A stretch of DNA of 64,000 bases from Microbacterium terrisoli (GTDB lineage Bacteria; Actinomycetota; Actinomycetes; Actinomycetales; Microbacteriaceae). The notes below the pieces were generated by a model. The model saw nothing but the letters and a program-made list of their open reading frames with translations, ran no database searches and was not told the DNA's origin. Below, one piece after another: positions 43,312 through 52,649 of the stretch; within the stretch, counting starts at the first letter, position 1, and every line of letters starts with the position of its first letter. The stretch spans positions 1,612,001-1,676,000 of the forward strand of contig NZ_CP133019.1 in NCBI RefSeq assembly GCF_030866805.1, written 5' to 3'. The translations under genes were made by a program, and so were the position numbers.

Positions 43312-43659
43312 ATGCAGATCCTCGACGCCGTCGACGCGGCATCCCTCCGCTCCGACATCCCCGACTTCTTCCCCGGTGACACCGTCAAGGTGCACGTGAA
43401 CATCACCGAGGGCAGCCGCTCCCGTATCCAGGTCTTCCAGGGCGTGGTGCTGGGTCGCTCCGGCGATGGTGTGCGTGAGACGTTCACGGTGCGCAAGATC
43501 AGCTTCCAGGTGGGCGTGGAGCGCACCTTCCCGGTGCACAGCCCGGTGATCGACCGCATCGAGGTCGTCACCCGCGGCGACGTCCGCCGCGCGAAGCTGT
43601 ACTACCTGCGCAACCTGCGCGGCAAGAAGGCCAAGATCAAGGAGAAGCGCGACCGCTGA
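43312..43659 (+). CDS. rplS: 50S ribosomal protein L19
   Basis: Large-subunit protein at the 30S interface, 115 residues. [31 protein letters not shown], then the [10 protein letters not shown] block and [17 protein letters not shown] at the C-terminus, are typical. I chose ATG 43312 because MQILD is the family start and GAGAG lies upstream at a fitting distance; ATG 43306 is in frame two codons earlier. A terminator hairpin follows. Confidence 0.96.
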   Translation: MQILDAVDAASLRSDIPDFFPGDTVKVHVNITEGSRSRIQVFQGVVLGRSGDGVRETFTVRKISFQVGVERTFPVHSPVIDRIEVVTRGDVRRAKLYYLRNLRGKKAKIKEKRDR

Positions 43660-43671
43660 TCCGGTTCGACC

Positions 43672-43698
43672 ACGCCCCGAGGCTTTGGCCCGGGGCGT
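43672..43698 (+). terminator. Intrinsic terminator after rplS
   Basis: ACGCCCCG (43672-43679) pairs with CGGGGCGT (43691-43698), with an inner GGC/GCC extension. The T-rich TGTCGTTTG follows. Confidence 0.7.
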
Positions 43699-43755
43699 TG
43701 TCGTTTGCCGGGGTGAGAATGTGCGACGCTGTATGGGCAACGACGAGGGGCACGG

Positions 43756-44511
43756 ATGATCGAGAAAGCCGCGACGGCGCTTCCGACGAGGGGCGCCTCG
43801 AAGCGTCGCGGCACGTGGGCGTTCGTGCGCGACATCATCGTGATCGTCGTCATCGCGCTTCTGGTCTCCTTCCTGGTCAAGACCTTCCTGGTCCGCTCGT
43901 TCTACATCCCCTCCGGGTCGATGGAGAACACGCTGCAGATCAACGACCGCATCCTCGTGGACGAGATCACCCCGCGGTTCGCGGGCTACCAGCGCGGCGA
44001 CGTGATCGTCTTCCGCGATCCGGGCGGTTGGCTGCCGCCGGCGACAGAGCACCCGTCCCGCTCCTGGATTGTCGAAGCCGTCGACTGGACGCTGTCGTTG
44101 GTCGGTCTGTCGGCCCCCGACAGCGACGACCATCTCATCAAGCGCGTGATCGGGCTGCCCGGCGATCACATCACATGCTGTGATGCGATCGGCCACATCA
44201 CGGTCAACGGCGTGCCCATCGACGAGTCCGCCTACCTCGACCTGCAGGCGGGTGAGACGGTCCCCGAGGTCGTTCCGTTCGACGTGACCGTGCCGGCGGG
44301 CTCGCTGTGGGTGCTCGGTGACAATCGTGACCATTCGCGCGATTCCCGCTACAACCAGGATCAGCCGGGCAAGGGCTTCGTGCCGGAGGCCAATGTGGTC
44401 GGCCGTGCCTTCTTGATCACATGGCCGTTCTCACGCTTCGGCCTCATCGACTTCCATCATGAGGTGTTCGCGGGAGTGCCCGCTGCCAAGGCGTCGAGCT
44501 CGTCGCCATGA
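43756..44511 (+). CDS. lepB: Signal peptidase I LepB
   Basis: Membrane-bound serine protease that cleaves Sec and Tat signal peptides outside the membrane, 251 residues. A single N-terminal membrane helix (IIVIVVIALLVSFLVKTFLV, about residues 27-46) is followed by the catalytic Ser55 in PSGSMENTL, Lys129 in LIKRVIGLPGD and the GDNRDHSRDSR box. All catalytic elements are present. Its stop overlaps the rnhB start as ATGA. rplS lies upstream, the usual rplS-lepB-rnhB order. Confidence 0.97.
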   Translation: MIEKAATALPTRGASKRRGTWAFVRDIIVIVVIALLVSFLVKTFLVRSFYIPSGSMENTLQINDRILVDEITPRFAGYQRGDVIVFRDPGGWLPPATEHPSRSWIVEAVDWTLSLVGLSAPDSDDHLIKRVIGLPGDHITCCDAIGHITVNGVPIDESAYLDLQAGETVPEVVPFDVTVPAGSLWVLGDNRDHSRDSRYNQDQPGKGFVPEANVVGRAFLITWPFSRFGLIDFHHEVFAGVPAAKASSSSP

Positions 44512-45161
44512 CCGTCGTCGAGCCCCGGCTGACCCTCGAGCGGCGTCTGCTGCGCGAGCATACGGTCATCATCGCCTGCGACGAGGTCGGGCGGGGGGCG
44601 CTGGCGGGTCCGGTGGCAGTGGGGGCCGCGGTGGTCGGGCCGCGCACGTCGCGCAGGCGGGTGCCGCAGGGACTGCGCGACTCGAAGCTCGTTTCCGAGA
44701 TGCGGCGCGCTGAGGTCGCCGCGCGCGCGGCGGACTGGGTGGATGCCACGGCGGTGGGCTGGTCCACGGCTGCCGAGATCGACGAGGTCGGCATCATGCG
44801 CGCCCTGGGCCGGGCCGCACTGCGGGCGATCGAGCAGCTGCGGGGGGTTGTCGCCTTCGACGGAGCGCTGGTGCTGCTGGACGGCAACTACGACTACATC
44901 TCCGCCTGCGGGGGAACGCTGCCGGTGCGCACCCAGATCAAAGCCGACCGGGACTGTGCGAGTGCGGCGGCCGCCTCGGTCGTGGCCAAGGTCGCACGCG
45001 ACGCACTGATGGTGGGGCTGCACACCGAGCACCCCGCCTACGAGTGGTCGCACAACAAGGGCTACGCGAGCCCCGCGCACCGGGCCGCGATCCGTGCTGT
45101 CGGGCTGAGTCCGTACCACCGCGCGTCGTGGGCCATCTCGGACGCACCGACGCTGTTCTGA
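44508..45161 (+). CDS. rnhB: Ribonuclease HII
   Basis: Removes ribonucleotides from DNA:RNA hybrids, 217 residues. Asp25-Glu26 start the motif DEVGRGALAGPVAVG. RDSKLVSEMRR, LLDGNYDY with the third acidic residue, KADRDCASAAAASVVAKVARD with the fourth, and HNKGYASPAHRAAI complete the type 2 pattern. Start coupling to lepB suggests joint transcription. Confidence 0.96.
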   Translation: MTVVEPRLTLERRLLREHTVIIACDEVGRGALAGPVAVGAAVVGPRTSRRRVPQGLRDSKLVSEMRRAEVAARAADWVDATAVGWSTAAEIDEVGIMRALGRAALRAIEQLRGVVAFDGALVLLDGNYDYISACGGTLPVRTQIKADRDCASAAAASVVAKVARDALMVGLHTEHPAYEWSHNKGYASPAHRAAIRAVGLSPYHRASWAISDAPTLF

Positions 45162-45199
45162 GTGGATGTCGCGGTGGCGGGATCGGCGTGCCTGCGACC

Positions 45200-45205
45200 T
45201 AGGAT
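45200..45205 (+). promoter_or_regulatory. -10 box of the DUF2469 gene
   Basis: TAGGAT ends 9 nt before ATG 45215, giving a leaderless or nearly leaderless mRNA. Confidence 0.45.
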
Positions 45206-45214
45206 GGACTCACC

Positions 45215-45535
45215 ATGGATGACGACTTCGACGACTATGACCGCGAGCTCGAGCTGGCGCTGTACAAGGAGTACCGTGACGTCGTCTCGCAGTTTCAATA
45301 TGTGATCGAGACCGAGCGCCGGTTCTACCTGGCCAATGAGGTCAATGTCGTCCGCCGCGACACCGAGCACGATTTCTACTTCGAACTGTCGATGAAGGAT
45401 GTCTGGGTGTGGGACATCTATCGGGCCGACCGATTCGTGAAATCGGTGCGGGTGCTCACGTTCAAGGACGTCAACGTCGAAGAGCTGCAGCGGCGCGATC
45501 TGCACCTGCCCGAAGAGCTGTCGCTGGACTCCTGA
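45215..45535 (+). CDS. DUF2469 family protein
   Basis: A 106-residue acidic protein of a conserved actinobacterial family of unknown function that sits between rnhB and yraN. The highly conserved core is DRELELALYKEYRDVV, QFQYVIETERRFYLAN and SMKDVWVWDIYR, ending FVKSVRVLTFKDVNVEEL. There is no signal peptide or membrane helix. The near-invariant sequence and location suggest a core cellular role, but no biochemical function is evident. Confidence 0.9.
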   Translation: MDDDFDDYDRELELALYKEYRDVVSQFQYVIETERRFYLANEVNVVRRDTEHDFYFELSMKDVWVWDIYRADRFVKSVRVLTFKDVNVEELQRRDLHLPEELSLDS

Positions 45536-45645
45536 CGCTGCGGCGCCTCCTCCCCAGAACGGCCTGATCGGCCGATCCGCGTGATCCATCCCCCGTCGCT
45601 CGATCGTGTGCTCGGCCGACGGCCCGTGCGCGAAACGATGCCTTC

Positions 45646-46014
45646 ATGGCAGCGAAAGACGACCTGGGCAGAGCGGGGGAGAACCGTGCGGTTGCGCACC
45701 TGATCGCCCGCGGTTTCGGCGTGCTCGAGCGCAATTGGCGCTCGAGCGACGGCGAGATCGACATCGTGGCGCGCACGGGGGACTCGCTCGTGTTCGTGGA
45801 GGTGAAGACCCGGCGCAGTGACGGTTTCGGCGACCCGCTCGAGGCGGTGGATGCGCGAAAGCGCGCGCGCCTGTGGCGCCTGGCGCACGCGTGGGAGCTC
45901 GAGCATCGCGACCAGGCGCGCGGGTGCGGGCGTCGATTGGACGTGATCGGCATCACCGGGGCAGACCCCTCCCGTGGGCGCCTGGAGCACATCGAGGACG
46001 TGTCATGGTCGTGA
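45646..46014 (+). CDS. YraN / UPF0102 family endonuclease-like protein
   Basis: A 122-residue restriction-endonuclease-fold protein. The pattern LGRAGENRAVAHLIARGF, then SSDGEIDIVARTGDSLVFVEVKTR, holds the D...ExK-type active-site residues of the family. The cellular role is unsettled; the genes regularly accompany comM and dprA and may assist DNA processing. There is no clear ribosome site before ATG 45646. It overlaps comM by 10 nt. Confidence 0.92.
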   Translation: MAAKDDLGRAGENRAVAHLIARGFGVLERNWRSSDGEIDIVARTGDSLVFVEVKTRRSDGFGDPLEAVDARKRARLWRLAHAWELEHRDQARGCGRRLDVIGITGADPSRGRLEHIEDVSWS

Positions 46015-47534
46015 CGCGGACGTGGGCGGTGGCGCTGTCGGGGCTCGACGGCACGCTGGTCGAGGTCGAAGCCGATCAGAGCCGGCAGATCCCCGACTTC
46101 CAGATCATCGGGCTGCCCGACAAGGCGCTCGGCGAAGCCGTGCAGCGCGTGCGCAACGCGAGCGAGAACAGCGGCCTGACGCTGCCCAAACGGCGCCTCA
46201 CGGTCAACCTGTCACCGGCCAGCCTGCCCAAGCAGGGCTCGGGGTTCGACCTGGCCATCGCCATGGCCGCGCTGGCGACCGATGGGCTGATGGATCCTGG
46301 GTCGATAGCGACGACCGCGCACATCGGTGAGCTCGGACTGGACGGACGATTGCGACCGGTGCCGGGCGTGCTGCCCGCGGTGCGCGCCGCCGCTCGTGCC
46401 GGCGTGGAGCATGTCGTGGTGCCGTGGGCCAACCGCGCCGAAGCGGAACTGGTCGCAGGCGTCAGAGTGACCGGGGCGGTGAGCCTGACCGATGTGGCGC
46501 GGCTGCACGGAGCCGAGCTGCCCGACGGCCCCGACTGCGAACCGGTGGCGGCACCCGAGGCGGCAGCTGAAGAGTCGCGCACGTACGAACTGGCTGACGT
46601 GATCGGGCAGCCCGAGGCGGTGGAGGCGCTGATCATCGCCGCTGCCGGCGGCCATCATCTGCTGATGACGGGACCGCCGGGAGCCGGCAAGACGATGCTC
46701 GCCCAGCGGCTGCCCGGCATCCTGCCCGCGCTGGACGACGAATCGGCATTGGTGGCGGCATCCATACGCTCCCTGTCGGGGCAGCCCGTGCTGCGGCTGG
46801 ACCGCACCGCCCCCTTCGAGGCGCCGCACCACAGCGCGAGCCTTGCGGCCCTGGTCGGCGGCGGCTCGCGGGTCGTCCGCCCCGGGGCCATCGCCCGCGC
46901 CACCGAGGGCGTCCTGTTCTTGGATGAGGCAGGCGAGTATCACGCCGGCACGCTGGATGCTCTGCGCCAGCCGTTGGAGACGGGATCGATCGTGATCCAC
47001 CGGGCGGGCTTCACCGCGTCGTTCCCGGCGCGATTCCAGTTGGTGCTGGCCACCAACCCGTGTCCGTGCGGAAACTACGGCGTGCGCGGGGCGGTGTGCA
47101 CCTGCCCGCCCATCGCGATCCGGCGCTACCGCAGCCGGCTGTCAGGTCCCTTGCTGGACCGGGTCGACATCGAGGTCATGATGGCTCGGGTGCTCGTCGC
47201 CCATCACGAGGGCGCGGCGGCCGGCGTGACGACCGCTCAGGCACGCGATCGGGTCGTCGCGGCACGCGATCGCGCCGCATATCGGCTGCGCGACACACCG
47301 TGGACGCTCAACTCGGCGGTCTCCGGTTCATGGCTGCGGCTGGGCCCGCTCGCGCCGGAGCCGATCGTGCGACGGTCGTTGGATGCCGCGCTGCACCGCG
47401 GCTCGCTCACGCTGCGCAGCTACGAGCGCATTTTGCGGGTGGCGTGGAGCATCGCCGACCTGGCCGGTCGCGACCGACTGGGCGTGGACGAGATCGGTCG
47501 AGCGCTGTTTCTGAAGAAGGGAGTACGGTCATGA
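46005..47534 (+). CDS. comM: Mg-chelatase-like AAA+ ATPase ComM/YifB
   Basis: AAA+ helicase promoting branch migration during DNA recombination and transformation, 509 residues. The N-terminal domain (LPDKALGEAVQRVR, LPKRRLTVNLSPA) resembles Lon-type fold S5. Walker A is TGPPGAGKTMLA near residue 222, Walker B is VLFLDEAGEYH, and two Cys motifs appear in NPCPCGNYG and CTCPP. ATG 46005 has GAGGA 6 nt upstream; GTG 46011, overlapping the yraN stop, is an alternative. Its stop overlaps dprA as ATGA. Confidence 0.94.
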   Translation: MVVTRTWAVALSGLDGTLVEVEADQSRQIPDFQIIGLPDKALGEAVQRVRNASENSGLTLPKRRLTVNLSPASLPKQGSGFDLAIAMAALATDGLMDPGSIATTAHIGELGLDGRLRPVPGVLPAVRAAARAGVEHVVVPWANRAEAELVAGVRVTGAVSLTDVARLHGAELPDGPDCEPVAAPEAAAEESRTYELADVIGQPEAVEALIIAAAGGHHLLMTGPPGAGKTMLAQRLPGILPALDDESALVAASIRSLSGQPVLRLDRTAPFEAPHHSASLAALVGGGSRVVRPGAIARATEGVLFLDEAGEYHAGTLDALRQPLETGSIVIHRAGFTASFPARFQLVLATNPCPCGNYGVRGAVCTCPPIAIRRYRSRLSGPLLDRVDIEVMMARVLVAHHEGAAAGVTTAQARDRVVAARDRAAYRLRDTPWTLNSAVSGSWLRLGPLAPEPIVRRSLDAALHRGSLTLRSYERILRVAWSIADLAGRDRLGVDEIGRALFLKKGVRS

Positions 47535-48730
47535 GCGCCTTTCGATGGAGGGATGACGCGGCTGCGTCGGTGGGGCCGCTGCTGGTCGCGGATCGAGGCG
47601 ACGAGGTGCATCGGGTGCGCGCATATGCCCGTGCGGTGTGGAGCTGCCTGGTCGAGCCCGGAGACGGCGTCGCCGGTGCGCTGATCGCCACCCTCGGTCC
47701 GGTGCATGCGCTGCAGGTGGCCATGTCGGTCGCCGGCGGCGCTGCGGGTGCCGGAGTGTCGCGTGAGCAGCTGCAGCAGGGACGTGAACGATGGCGACCG
47801 CGACTGGTCGCCGAGGCGATCGCGTTCGCCCTCGAGACGGCGGCCGGCACCGGCATCCACCTCATCTGCCCTGAAGACGACGTGTGGCCGTCGGCGCTGG
47901 ACGACTTGGGACCGCACGCACCCGTGTGTCTCTGGGTGCGTGGGGACCCCGCACGGCTGCGGCAGCTGGATCCGGCGGTGGCGATCGTCGGCGCACGCGC
48001 GGCCAGCGGCTACGGCGAACAGATCGCGTCGGAGTTCGCCGCGGCGCTGACCGGGCGGGGGATCACCGTCGTCTCCGGTGCGGCATACGGGATCGATGGT
48101 GCCGCCCACCGCGGCGCGTTGTCAGCCGGCGGCATGACGGTCGCGCTGCTTGCCGGAGGCGTGGACCGTCCGTACCCCGCCGGCCACAGTGACCTGATCG
48201 ATCGGATCGCCCGCACGGGTGCCGTGATCGGCGAACTGCCGTGCGGCAACGCGCCCACCAAGTGGCGATTCCTGCAGCGCAATCGGCTGATCGCCGCTCT
48301 GGGGTCGGCCACTGTCGTCGTCGAAGCCGGTGCCCGGAGCGGCTCGCTGAACACCGCCGGGCACGCCGCCGACCTCGGGCGTGCGCTCGCAGCGGTGCCG
48401 GGGCCGGTCACCAGCGGGTCGTCGGCGGGCTGCCACCGGCTGCTGCGGGAGTTCGACGCACGGTGTGTGACGACGGCGGACGAAGTGGCCGAGCTGCTGG
48501 GGATGGGCAACGCCCAGGACGGGATGCTCGCGGGCCCGTGGACCGGCGATGACACCCGACTCGCAGACGCGCTCAGCGGTCGCGCATGGCGTGATGTGGA
48601 CGACCTGGCCCGCCGCAGCGGCATGGCGCCCGACGAGATCCGCAGTCGACTCGGGTTGCTGGCGTTGACCGGTGCGGTGGAGGGTGACGGGTTCCGATGG
48701 CGGCGCGCCGCGAGCCGCCGGACGCGGTGA
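47531..48730 (+). CDS. dprA: DNA-processing protein DprA
   Basis: Loads RecA on incoming single-stranded DNA, 399 residues. The Rossmann-like core has [59 protein letters not shown], the [24 protein letters not shown] block and [13 protein letters not shown]. The C-terminal winged-helix part (about 340-390) is present. The N-terminal ~100 residues are family-variable. Expression is coupled to comM by a 4-nt overlap. No competence pilus genes are in view, so transformation ability is unknown. Confidence 0.94.
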   Translation: MSAFRWRDDAAASVGPLLVADRGDEVHRVRAYARAVWSCLVEPGDGVAGALIATLGPVHALQVAMSVAGGAAGAGVSREQLQQGRERWRPRLVAEAIAFALETAAGTGIHLICPEDDVWPSALDDLGPHAPVCLWVRGDPARLRQLDPAVAIVGARAASGYGEQIASEFAAALTGRGITVVSGAAYGIDGAAHRGALSAGGMTVALLAGGVDRPYPAGHSDLIDRIARTGAVIGELPCGNAPTKWRFLQRNRLIAALGSATVVVEAGARSGSLNTAGHAADLGRALAAVPGPVTSGSSAGCHRLLREFDARCVTTADEVAELLGMGNAQDGMLAGPWTGDDTRLADALSGRAWRDVDDLARRSGMAPDEIRSRLGLLALTGAVEGDGFRWRRAASRRTR

Positions 48731-48746
48731 CGGCCATGCTGGAGGG

Positions 48747-49676
48747 ATGAGGATCAGCGCTGCAGTCGAGGCGTACGCGCGGTATCTGTCGGATGTGCGC
48801 CGACTGGCCCCCGCGACGATCAGGGCCTACCGTGCGGATCTTGCCGACCTGGCCGCCCACACGGCCGACGCGGAGCTCGCCGACGTGGACATCGAGACGC
48901 TGCGGGAGTGGCTGTGGGCGTCATCGCAGGACGGTGCCTCCCGTTCGACGCTGGCGCGACGCACCGCATCGATGCGGGGCTTCTTCGGCTGGTGCGACGA
49001 GATCGGGGAACTCGACGCCGACCCGAGCGTGCGGCTGGTGGCGCCCAAGCGCGGACGCACGCTGCCGAAGGTGGCGACCGCGCAGGCGATGTCGCAGGTC
49101 CTGGATGCCGCAGCGGAGGCATCGGCGGCCGATGCCTCGGCTGCCGCCGACCCGGTCGCCCTGCGGGATCGGGCCGTGCTGGAACTGCTCTACGGCGCCG
49201 CGCTGCGCGTGTCGGAGCTGTGCGGCCTCGACGTGGACGACGTGGACCGCGATCGCCGCACGGCACGCGTGCTGGGCAAGGGCTCCAAAGAGCGCGTGGT
49301 GCCGTTCGGCCTGCCCGCCGGGCTCGCCCTGGACGCGTACCTCTCTCACGGGCGTCCGGCTCTTGCCGCGCGAAACGCCGCCGGAGCCGGCGGCGCCGCT
49401 CTGTTCTTGGGCACGCGCGGCGCGCGCTTGGGACCGCGGTCGGTCTACAGCCTCGTCTCGCGGGTCATCGGACCGATCGTGGGGGAGCGGACCATCGGAC
49501 CGCACGCGCTGCGGCACTCGGCGGCGACGCATCTGCTCGATGGCGGGGCGGACCTGCGCAGCGTGCAGGAGATGCTCGGGCACGCGAGCCTGGGGACCAC
49601 GCAGATCTACACGCACGTCTCCAGCGAACGGCTTCTGGCGACCTATCGCATCGCGCACCCGCGCGCGCAGCGCTGA
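48747..49676 (+). CDS. xerC: Site-specific tyrosine recombinase XerC
   Basis: Chromosome-dimer-resolution recombinase, 309 residues. The N-terminal SAM-like domain ([19 protein letters not shown]) is followed by catalytic Arg in [13 protein letters not shown], Lys in [12 protein letters not shown], the HxxR pair in [12 protein letters not shown], His in [11 protein letters not shown] and the nucleophilic Tyr in IYTHV. All five or six catalytic residues are in place. Its position behind dprA is the standard actinobacterial locus, so it is housekeeping, not mobile. An Ala-rich stretch (about 114-132) is an ordinary linker. I see no dif site in the window. The start is uncertain because GGAGGG touches the ATG. 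Confidence 0.92.
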   Translation: MRISAAVEAYARYLSDVRRLAPATIRAYRADLADLAAHTADAELADVDIETLREWLWASSQDGASRSTLARRTASMRGFFGWCDEIGELDADPSVRLVAPKRGRTLPKVATAQAMSQVLDAAAEASAADASAAADPVALRDRAVLELLYGAALRVSELCGLDVDDVDRDRRTARVLGKGSKERVVPFGLPAGLALDAYLSHGRPALAARNAAGAGGAALFLGTRGARLGPRSVYSLVSRVIGPIVGERTIGPHALRHSAATHLLDGGADLRSVQEMLGHASLGTTQIYTHVSSERLLATYRIAHPRAQR

Positions 49677-49699
49677 CGGGCAGCGCTGACGGGCTGCGC

Positions 49700-50317
49700 T
49701 TACGAGCAGCAGGGCAGCAGCACCGCCCGTGGGATGCCGCCGAGCAGAAGCATCGGGTTGATGTACTGGCCGTACCGGCGTACGCCGAAATGCACGGTGC
49801 CGGCGGCCGCATGTCCTCCGGTCGAGATCGTCCCGAGCTCTTGCCCGCGCGCGACGCGCGAGCCGACCGTCAGCTGCGAGGCCACCGGCTCGAGAGTGGT
49901 GACCAGCCCATCGCCATGATCGATGGTGATGAGCGGACGACCGGCCACCGACCCGCGGAACGCGACGACCCCGTCCGCCGGCGTGCGCACCGTGTCGGTC
50001 GACAGCGGTGCCAGGTCGATGCCGCGATGGCCAGGTCCGTACTCGTGGGCGGGAGCCACGTACGCCCGCGTGATGCGGAACGCCGTCAACGGCCACACCC
50101 AATCGTCGAGCACTGCGTCGCCCTGCCCCTGTCCGCTCGCGGGGATGCTCGGGGCGACGGGGGCTAGGACCTCATGCGGCGGCGCTGCGGACGACGCCGC
50201 GAACGCCGCCGTCGACGCGGCCGAGGGAGCTGAAGCCGCGCCCAGCAGCGGCACGCTGAGCGCCACCGTGAGGGCGATCCGAGCTCCCCGCTGCCGCAGC
50301 GGACGAAGTGCGGTCAT
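49700..50317 (-). CDS. Secreted M23-family metallopeptidase
   Basis: A 205-residue exported protein with a Sec signal (IALTVALSVPLLGAASAPSAAS), an Ala/Pro linker and a C-terminal LytM/M23 domain. The metal-site residues occur in GHRGIDLA (His and Asp) and in the VHFGVRRYG block; GVVAFRGSVAGRPLITIDHGDGLVTTLEPV forms the usual fold. It should act on peptidoglycan cross-links outside the membrane or regulate other lytic enzymes. A weak -10-like CAGGCT is 6 nt before the ATG, which would again give a leaderless start. It is divergent from rpsB. Confidence 0.86.
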   Translation of the reverse strand: MTALRPLRQRGARIALTVALSVPLLGAASAPSAASTAAFAASSAAPPHEVLAPVAPSIPASGQGQGDAVLDDWVWPLTAFRITRAYVAPAHEYGPGHRGIDLAPLSTDTVRTPADGVVAFRGSVAGRPLITIDHGDGLVTTLEPVASQLTVGSRVARGQELGTISTGGHAAAGTVHFGVRRYGQYINPMLLLGGIPRAVLLPCCS

Positions 50318-50649
50318 GTCCCGAGCCTGCACGGCCTTCCGGCCGCTGCGCGCCGGCGGAGCACGATCTGTGGACACACCGCGTGATGCCCGGATCGGCG
50401 CGGGCCGGGGGAGGAGGCGCTGATCGTGCGGACTCCGGCGCGGCATCCCTCTCCTGATACACTGAACACGCACCTCGCATGTCGAGGTGACTACGCGTGC
50501 CCACAGCGCCGGCTTCGCCAGGCGTGGCAGCATCCCCCAACGGTCCTCAGAACGAGGCGGGGAGTGCGCCGGGCACCAGGCTCGGCGGGACATCTTCCGC
50601 CGGAGAGAACCGAAAGCGGCGCACACGCGCCGAGAACAGGAGCACGGCC
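50318..50649 (+). promoter_or_regulatory. Intergenic region with rpsB promoter and long structured leader
   Basis: No gene was found in these 332 bases. TACACT at 50458-50463 is the likely rpsB -10 box, leaving a leader of about 180 nt. Near its 5' end a perfect hairpin has arms 50471-50477 (CACCTCG) and 50483-50489 (CGAGGTG) around CATGT. The length fits S2 autoregulatory leaders known in other bacteria, but I cannot match a defined motif. Confidence 0.45.
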
Positions 50650-51618
50650 ATGGCCGTCGTCACGATCCGCCAGCTGCTGGATGCCGGCGTACACTTCGGA
50701 CACCAGACCCGTCGGTGGAACCCGAAAGTGAAGCGCTTCATCCTCACCGAGCGCAGCGGCATCCACATCATCGACCTGCAGCAGTCGCTGGCCTACATCG
50801 ACCGCGCCTACGAGTTCGTCAAGGAGACCGTCGCCCACGGCGGCACGATCCTCTTCGTCGGCACCAAGAAGCAGGCGCAGGAAGTCCTGGCCGAGCAGGC
50901 CACGCGCGTGGGCCAGCCCTACGTGAACCAGCGCTGGCTCGGCGGTCTGCTGACCAACTTCAGCACCGTCAGCAAGCGCCTGCAGCGCATGAAGGAGCTC
51001 GAGGAGCTCGACTACGAGAACCCCTCCGAGAGCGGCTTCACCAAGAAGGAACTGCTGCTGAAGAAGCGCGAGCTCGACAAGCTGCACAAGTCACTGGGCG
51101 GCATCCGCAACCTGCAGAAGACGCCGTCGGCTCTGTGGGTCGTCGACGCCAAGCGCGAGCACCTCGCCATCGACGAAGCCAAGAAGCTGGGCATCCCGGT
51201 CATCGGCATCCTCGACACGAACGCCGACCCCGACGAGATCCAGTACCCGATCCCGGGCAACGACGACGCGATCCGCTCGGTGAGCCTGCTCACCCGTATC
51301 ATCGCCGACGCCGCCGCCGAGGGCCTGATCCAGCGCCACCAGCCGGCAGACGAGGCGGCCGAGCCCGCCGAGCCGCTGGCCGAGTGGGAGCGCGAGCTAC
51401 TCGAGCAGGGCGCACCGGAGCAGTCGTCTGCCTCCACCGAGAAGGTGGCCGACGTCGCCGAGGCGAAGGAAGAGGCCGCAACGGTCGAAGCCGAGGCCGC
51501 CGAGGCTGCCGAGAAGACCGCCGCCGCCGAGGCTGCCGAGACGCCTGCTGAGGTCGAGACGGCCGAGGGTGCAGACGAGGCCGCGAAGGCCGAGGAGCCT
51601 GCCGCTTCGGCAGAGTGA
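50650..51618 (+). CDS. rpsB: 30S ribosomal protein S2
   Basis: Small-subunit protein, 322 residues. The conserved body runs from [31 protein letters not shown] sequence through [25 protein letters not shown] and [13 protein letters not shown] to [15 protein letters not shown] at about residue 220. Beyond that lies a tail of about 90 residues, mostly Ala and Glu, far longer than in E. coli (241 residues in total). Acidic tails are common on actinobacterial S2. AGGAGC precedes ATG 50650. tsf follows after a large hairpin, the classic rpsB-tsf-pyrH-frr order. Confidence 0.97.
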   Translation: MAVVTIRQLLDAGVHFGHQTRRWNPKVKRFILTERSGIHIIDLQQSLAYIDRAYEFVKETVAHGGTILFVGTKKQAQEVLAEQATRVGQPYVNQRWLGGLLTNFSTVSKRLQRMKELEELDYENPSESGFTKKELLLKKRELDKLHKSLGGIRNLQKTPSALWVVDAKREHLAIDEAKKLGIPVIGILDTNADPDEIQYPIPGNDDAIRSVSLLTRIIADAAAEGLIQRHQPADEAAEPAEPLAEWERELLEQGAPEQSSASTEKVADVAEAKEEAATVEAEAAEAAEKTAAAEAAETPAEVETAEGADEAAKAEEPAASAE

Positions 51619-51639
51619 CCGACCCCACACATCTTCGAA

Positions 51640-51677
51640 CGGCTCGCGGGGTCATCGGCAGATGATTCCGCGAGCCG
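51640..51677 (+). promoter_or_regulatory. Large hairpin in the rpsB-tsf spacer
   Basis: CGGCTCGCGG (51640-51649) pairs perfectly with CCGCGAGCCG (51668-51677); inside, TCATC pairs with GATGA around GGCA. No U-run follows, so it may lower read-through or protect the rpsB 3' end rather than terminate fully. tsf has its own ribosome site (AAGGAG) further on. Confidence 0.6.
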
Positions 51678-51714
51678 CATCCATGAGAACACCACACACA
51701 AGGAGCCGCCACCC

Positions 51715-52542
51715 ATGGCAAACTTCACCATCGCCGACATCAAGGCGCTGCGCGAGCAGCTCGGCACGGGCATGGTCGACACGAAGAAGGCGCTCGAAGA
51801 GGCCGACGGAAACATCGAGAAGGCCGTCGAGATCCTGCGTCTGAAGGGCGCGAAGGGCAACGCCAAGCGCGCCGACCGTTCCACGAGCGAGGGCCTGGTC
51901 GTCGCCCGTGAGGGCGACGGCAAGGTGACTCTGATCGAGCTCGCGTGCGAGACCGACTTCGTCGCCAAGAACGACCGCTTCATTGCGCTGGCCGACAAGG
52001 TCGCCGACGCCGCCGCGGCCGTTGCCGCCGACTCGGCCGAGACCGCATTGGCCGCCCCGGCCGGCGACCAGACCGTCGCGCAGCTCATCTCTGAAGAGGC
52101 CGCGATCATCGGCGAGAAGGTCGAGCTGCGCCGGGTGCGCACGCTCTCGGGCGACAAGTTCGAGGTGTACCTGCACAAGACCAGCAAGGACCTGCCTCCG
52201 CAGATCGGCGTGGTCGTCGCCTACACCGGCGACGACGCGGTCACCGCCCGCAGCATCGCCCAGCACATCTCGTTCGCCAATCCGTCGTATCTCTCGCGCG
52301 AGGACGTGCCCGAGGCCGACGTTCAGAAGGAGCGCGAGATCGTCACCGAGATCTCGCGCAACGAGGGCAAGCCCGAAGCGGCGCTGCCCAAGATCATCGA
52401 GGGCCGCGTGAACGCGTACTTCAAGCAGGTCGCGCTGCTCGAGCAGGATTACGCGAAGGACAACAAGCAGTCGGTCGCGCATGTCGCGAAGGACGCCGGT
52501 ATCACGGTGACCGACTTCGCTCGGTTCAAGGTCGGCGCGTAA
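51715..52542 (+). CDS. tsf: Elongation factor Ts
   Basis: Guanine-nucleotide exchange factor of EF-Tu, 275 residues. The N-terminal UBA-like region (IADIKALREQLGTGMVDTKKALEEADGNIEKAVEILR) and LKGAKGNAKRADRSTSEGLV are followed by the exchange motif ELACETDFVAKNDRF. The two core subdomains and the coiled-coil remnant (DYAKDNKQSVAHVAKDAG) are present. AAGGAG precedes the ATG. A strong terminator lies right after the stop, separating it from pyrH. Confidence 0.97.
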   Translation: MANFTIADIKALREQLGTGMVDTKKALEEADGNIEKAVEILRLKGAKGNAKRADRSTSEGLVVAREGDGKVTLIELACETDFVAKNDRFIALADKVADAAAAVAADSAETALAAPAGDQTVAQLISEEAAIIGEKVELRRVRTLSGDKFEVYLHKTSKDLPPQIGVVVAYTGDDAVTARSIAQHISFANPSYLSREDVPEADVQKEREIVTEISRNEGKPEAALPKIIEGRVNAYFKQVALLEQDYAKDNKQSVAHVAKDAGITVTDFARFKVGA

Positions 52543-52550
52543 GACCGCGC

Positions 52551-52584
52551 AGGGGCCCGCATCGCAGACGAGATGCGGGCCCCT
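52551..52584 (+). terminator. Intrinsic terminator after tsf
   Basis: AGGGGCCCGCATC (52551-52563) pairs perfectly with GATGCGGGCCCCT (52572-52584), a 13-bp stem with an 8-nt loop, directly after the stop. Only a short T tract follows (TTGCC). Confidence 0.8.
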
Positions 52585-52649
52585 TGCCATGCCCGTTCGC
52601 TACAGTGTGATCGCGACGAGAGAGCGTGGTCGCGACGAGAGGAAGACAC

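Noticed and set aside
48747..49676. XerC-like recombinase as an integrase of a mobile element
   Set aside because: Position after dprA and comM and full-length XerC motifs identify the housekeeping gene; no element ends or cargo nearby.
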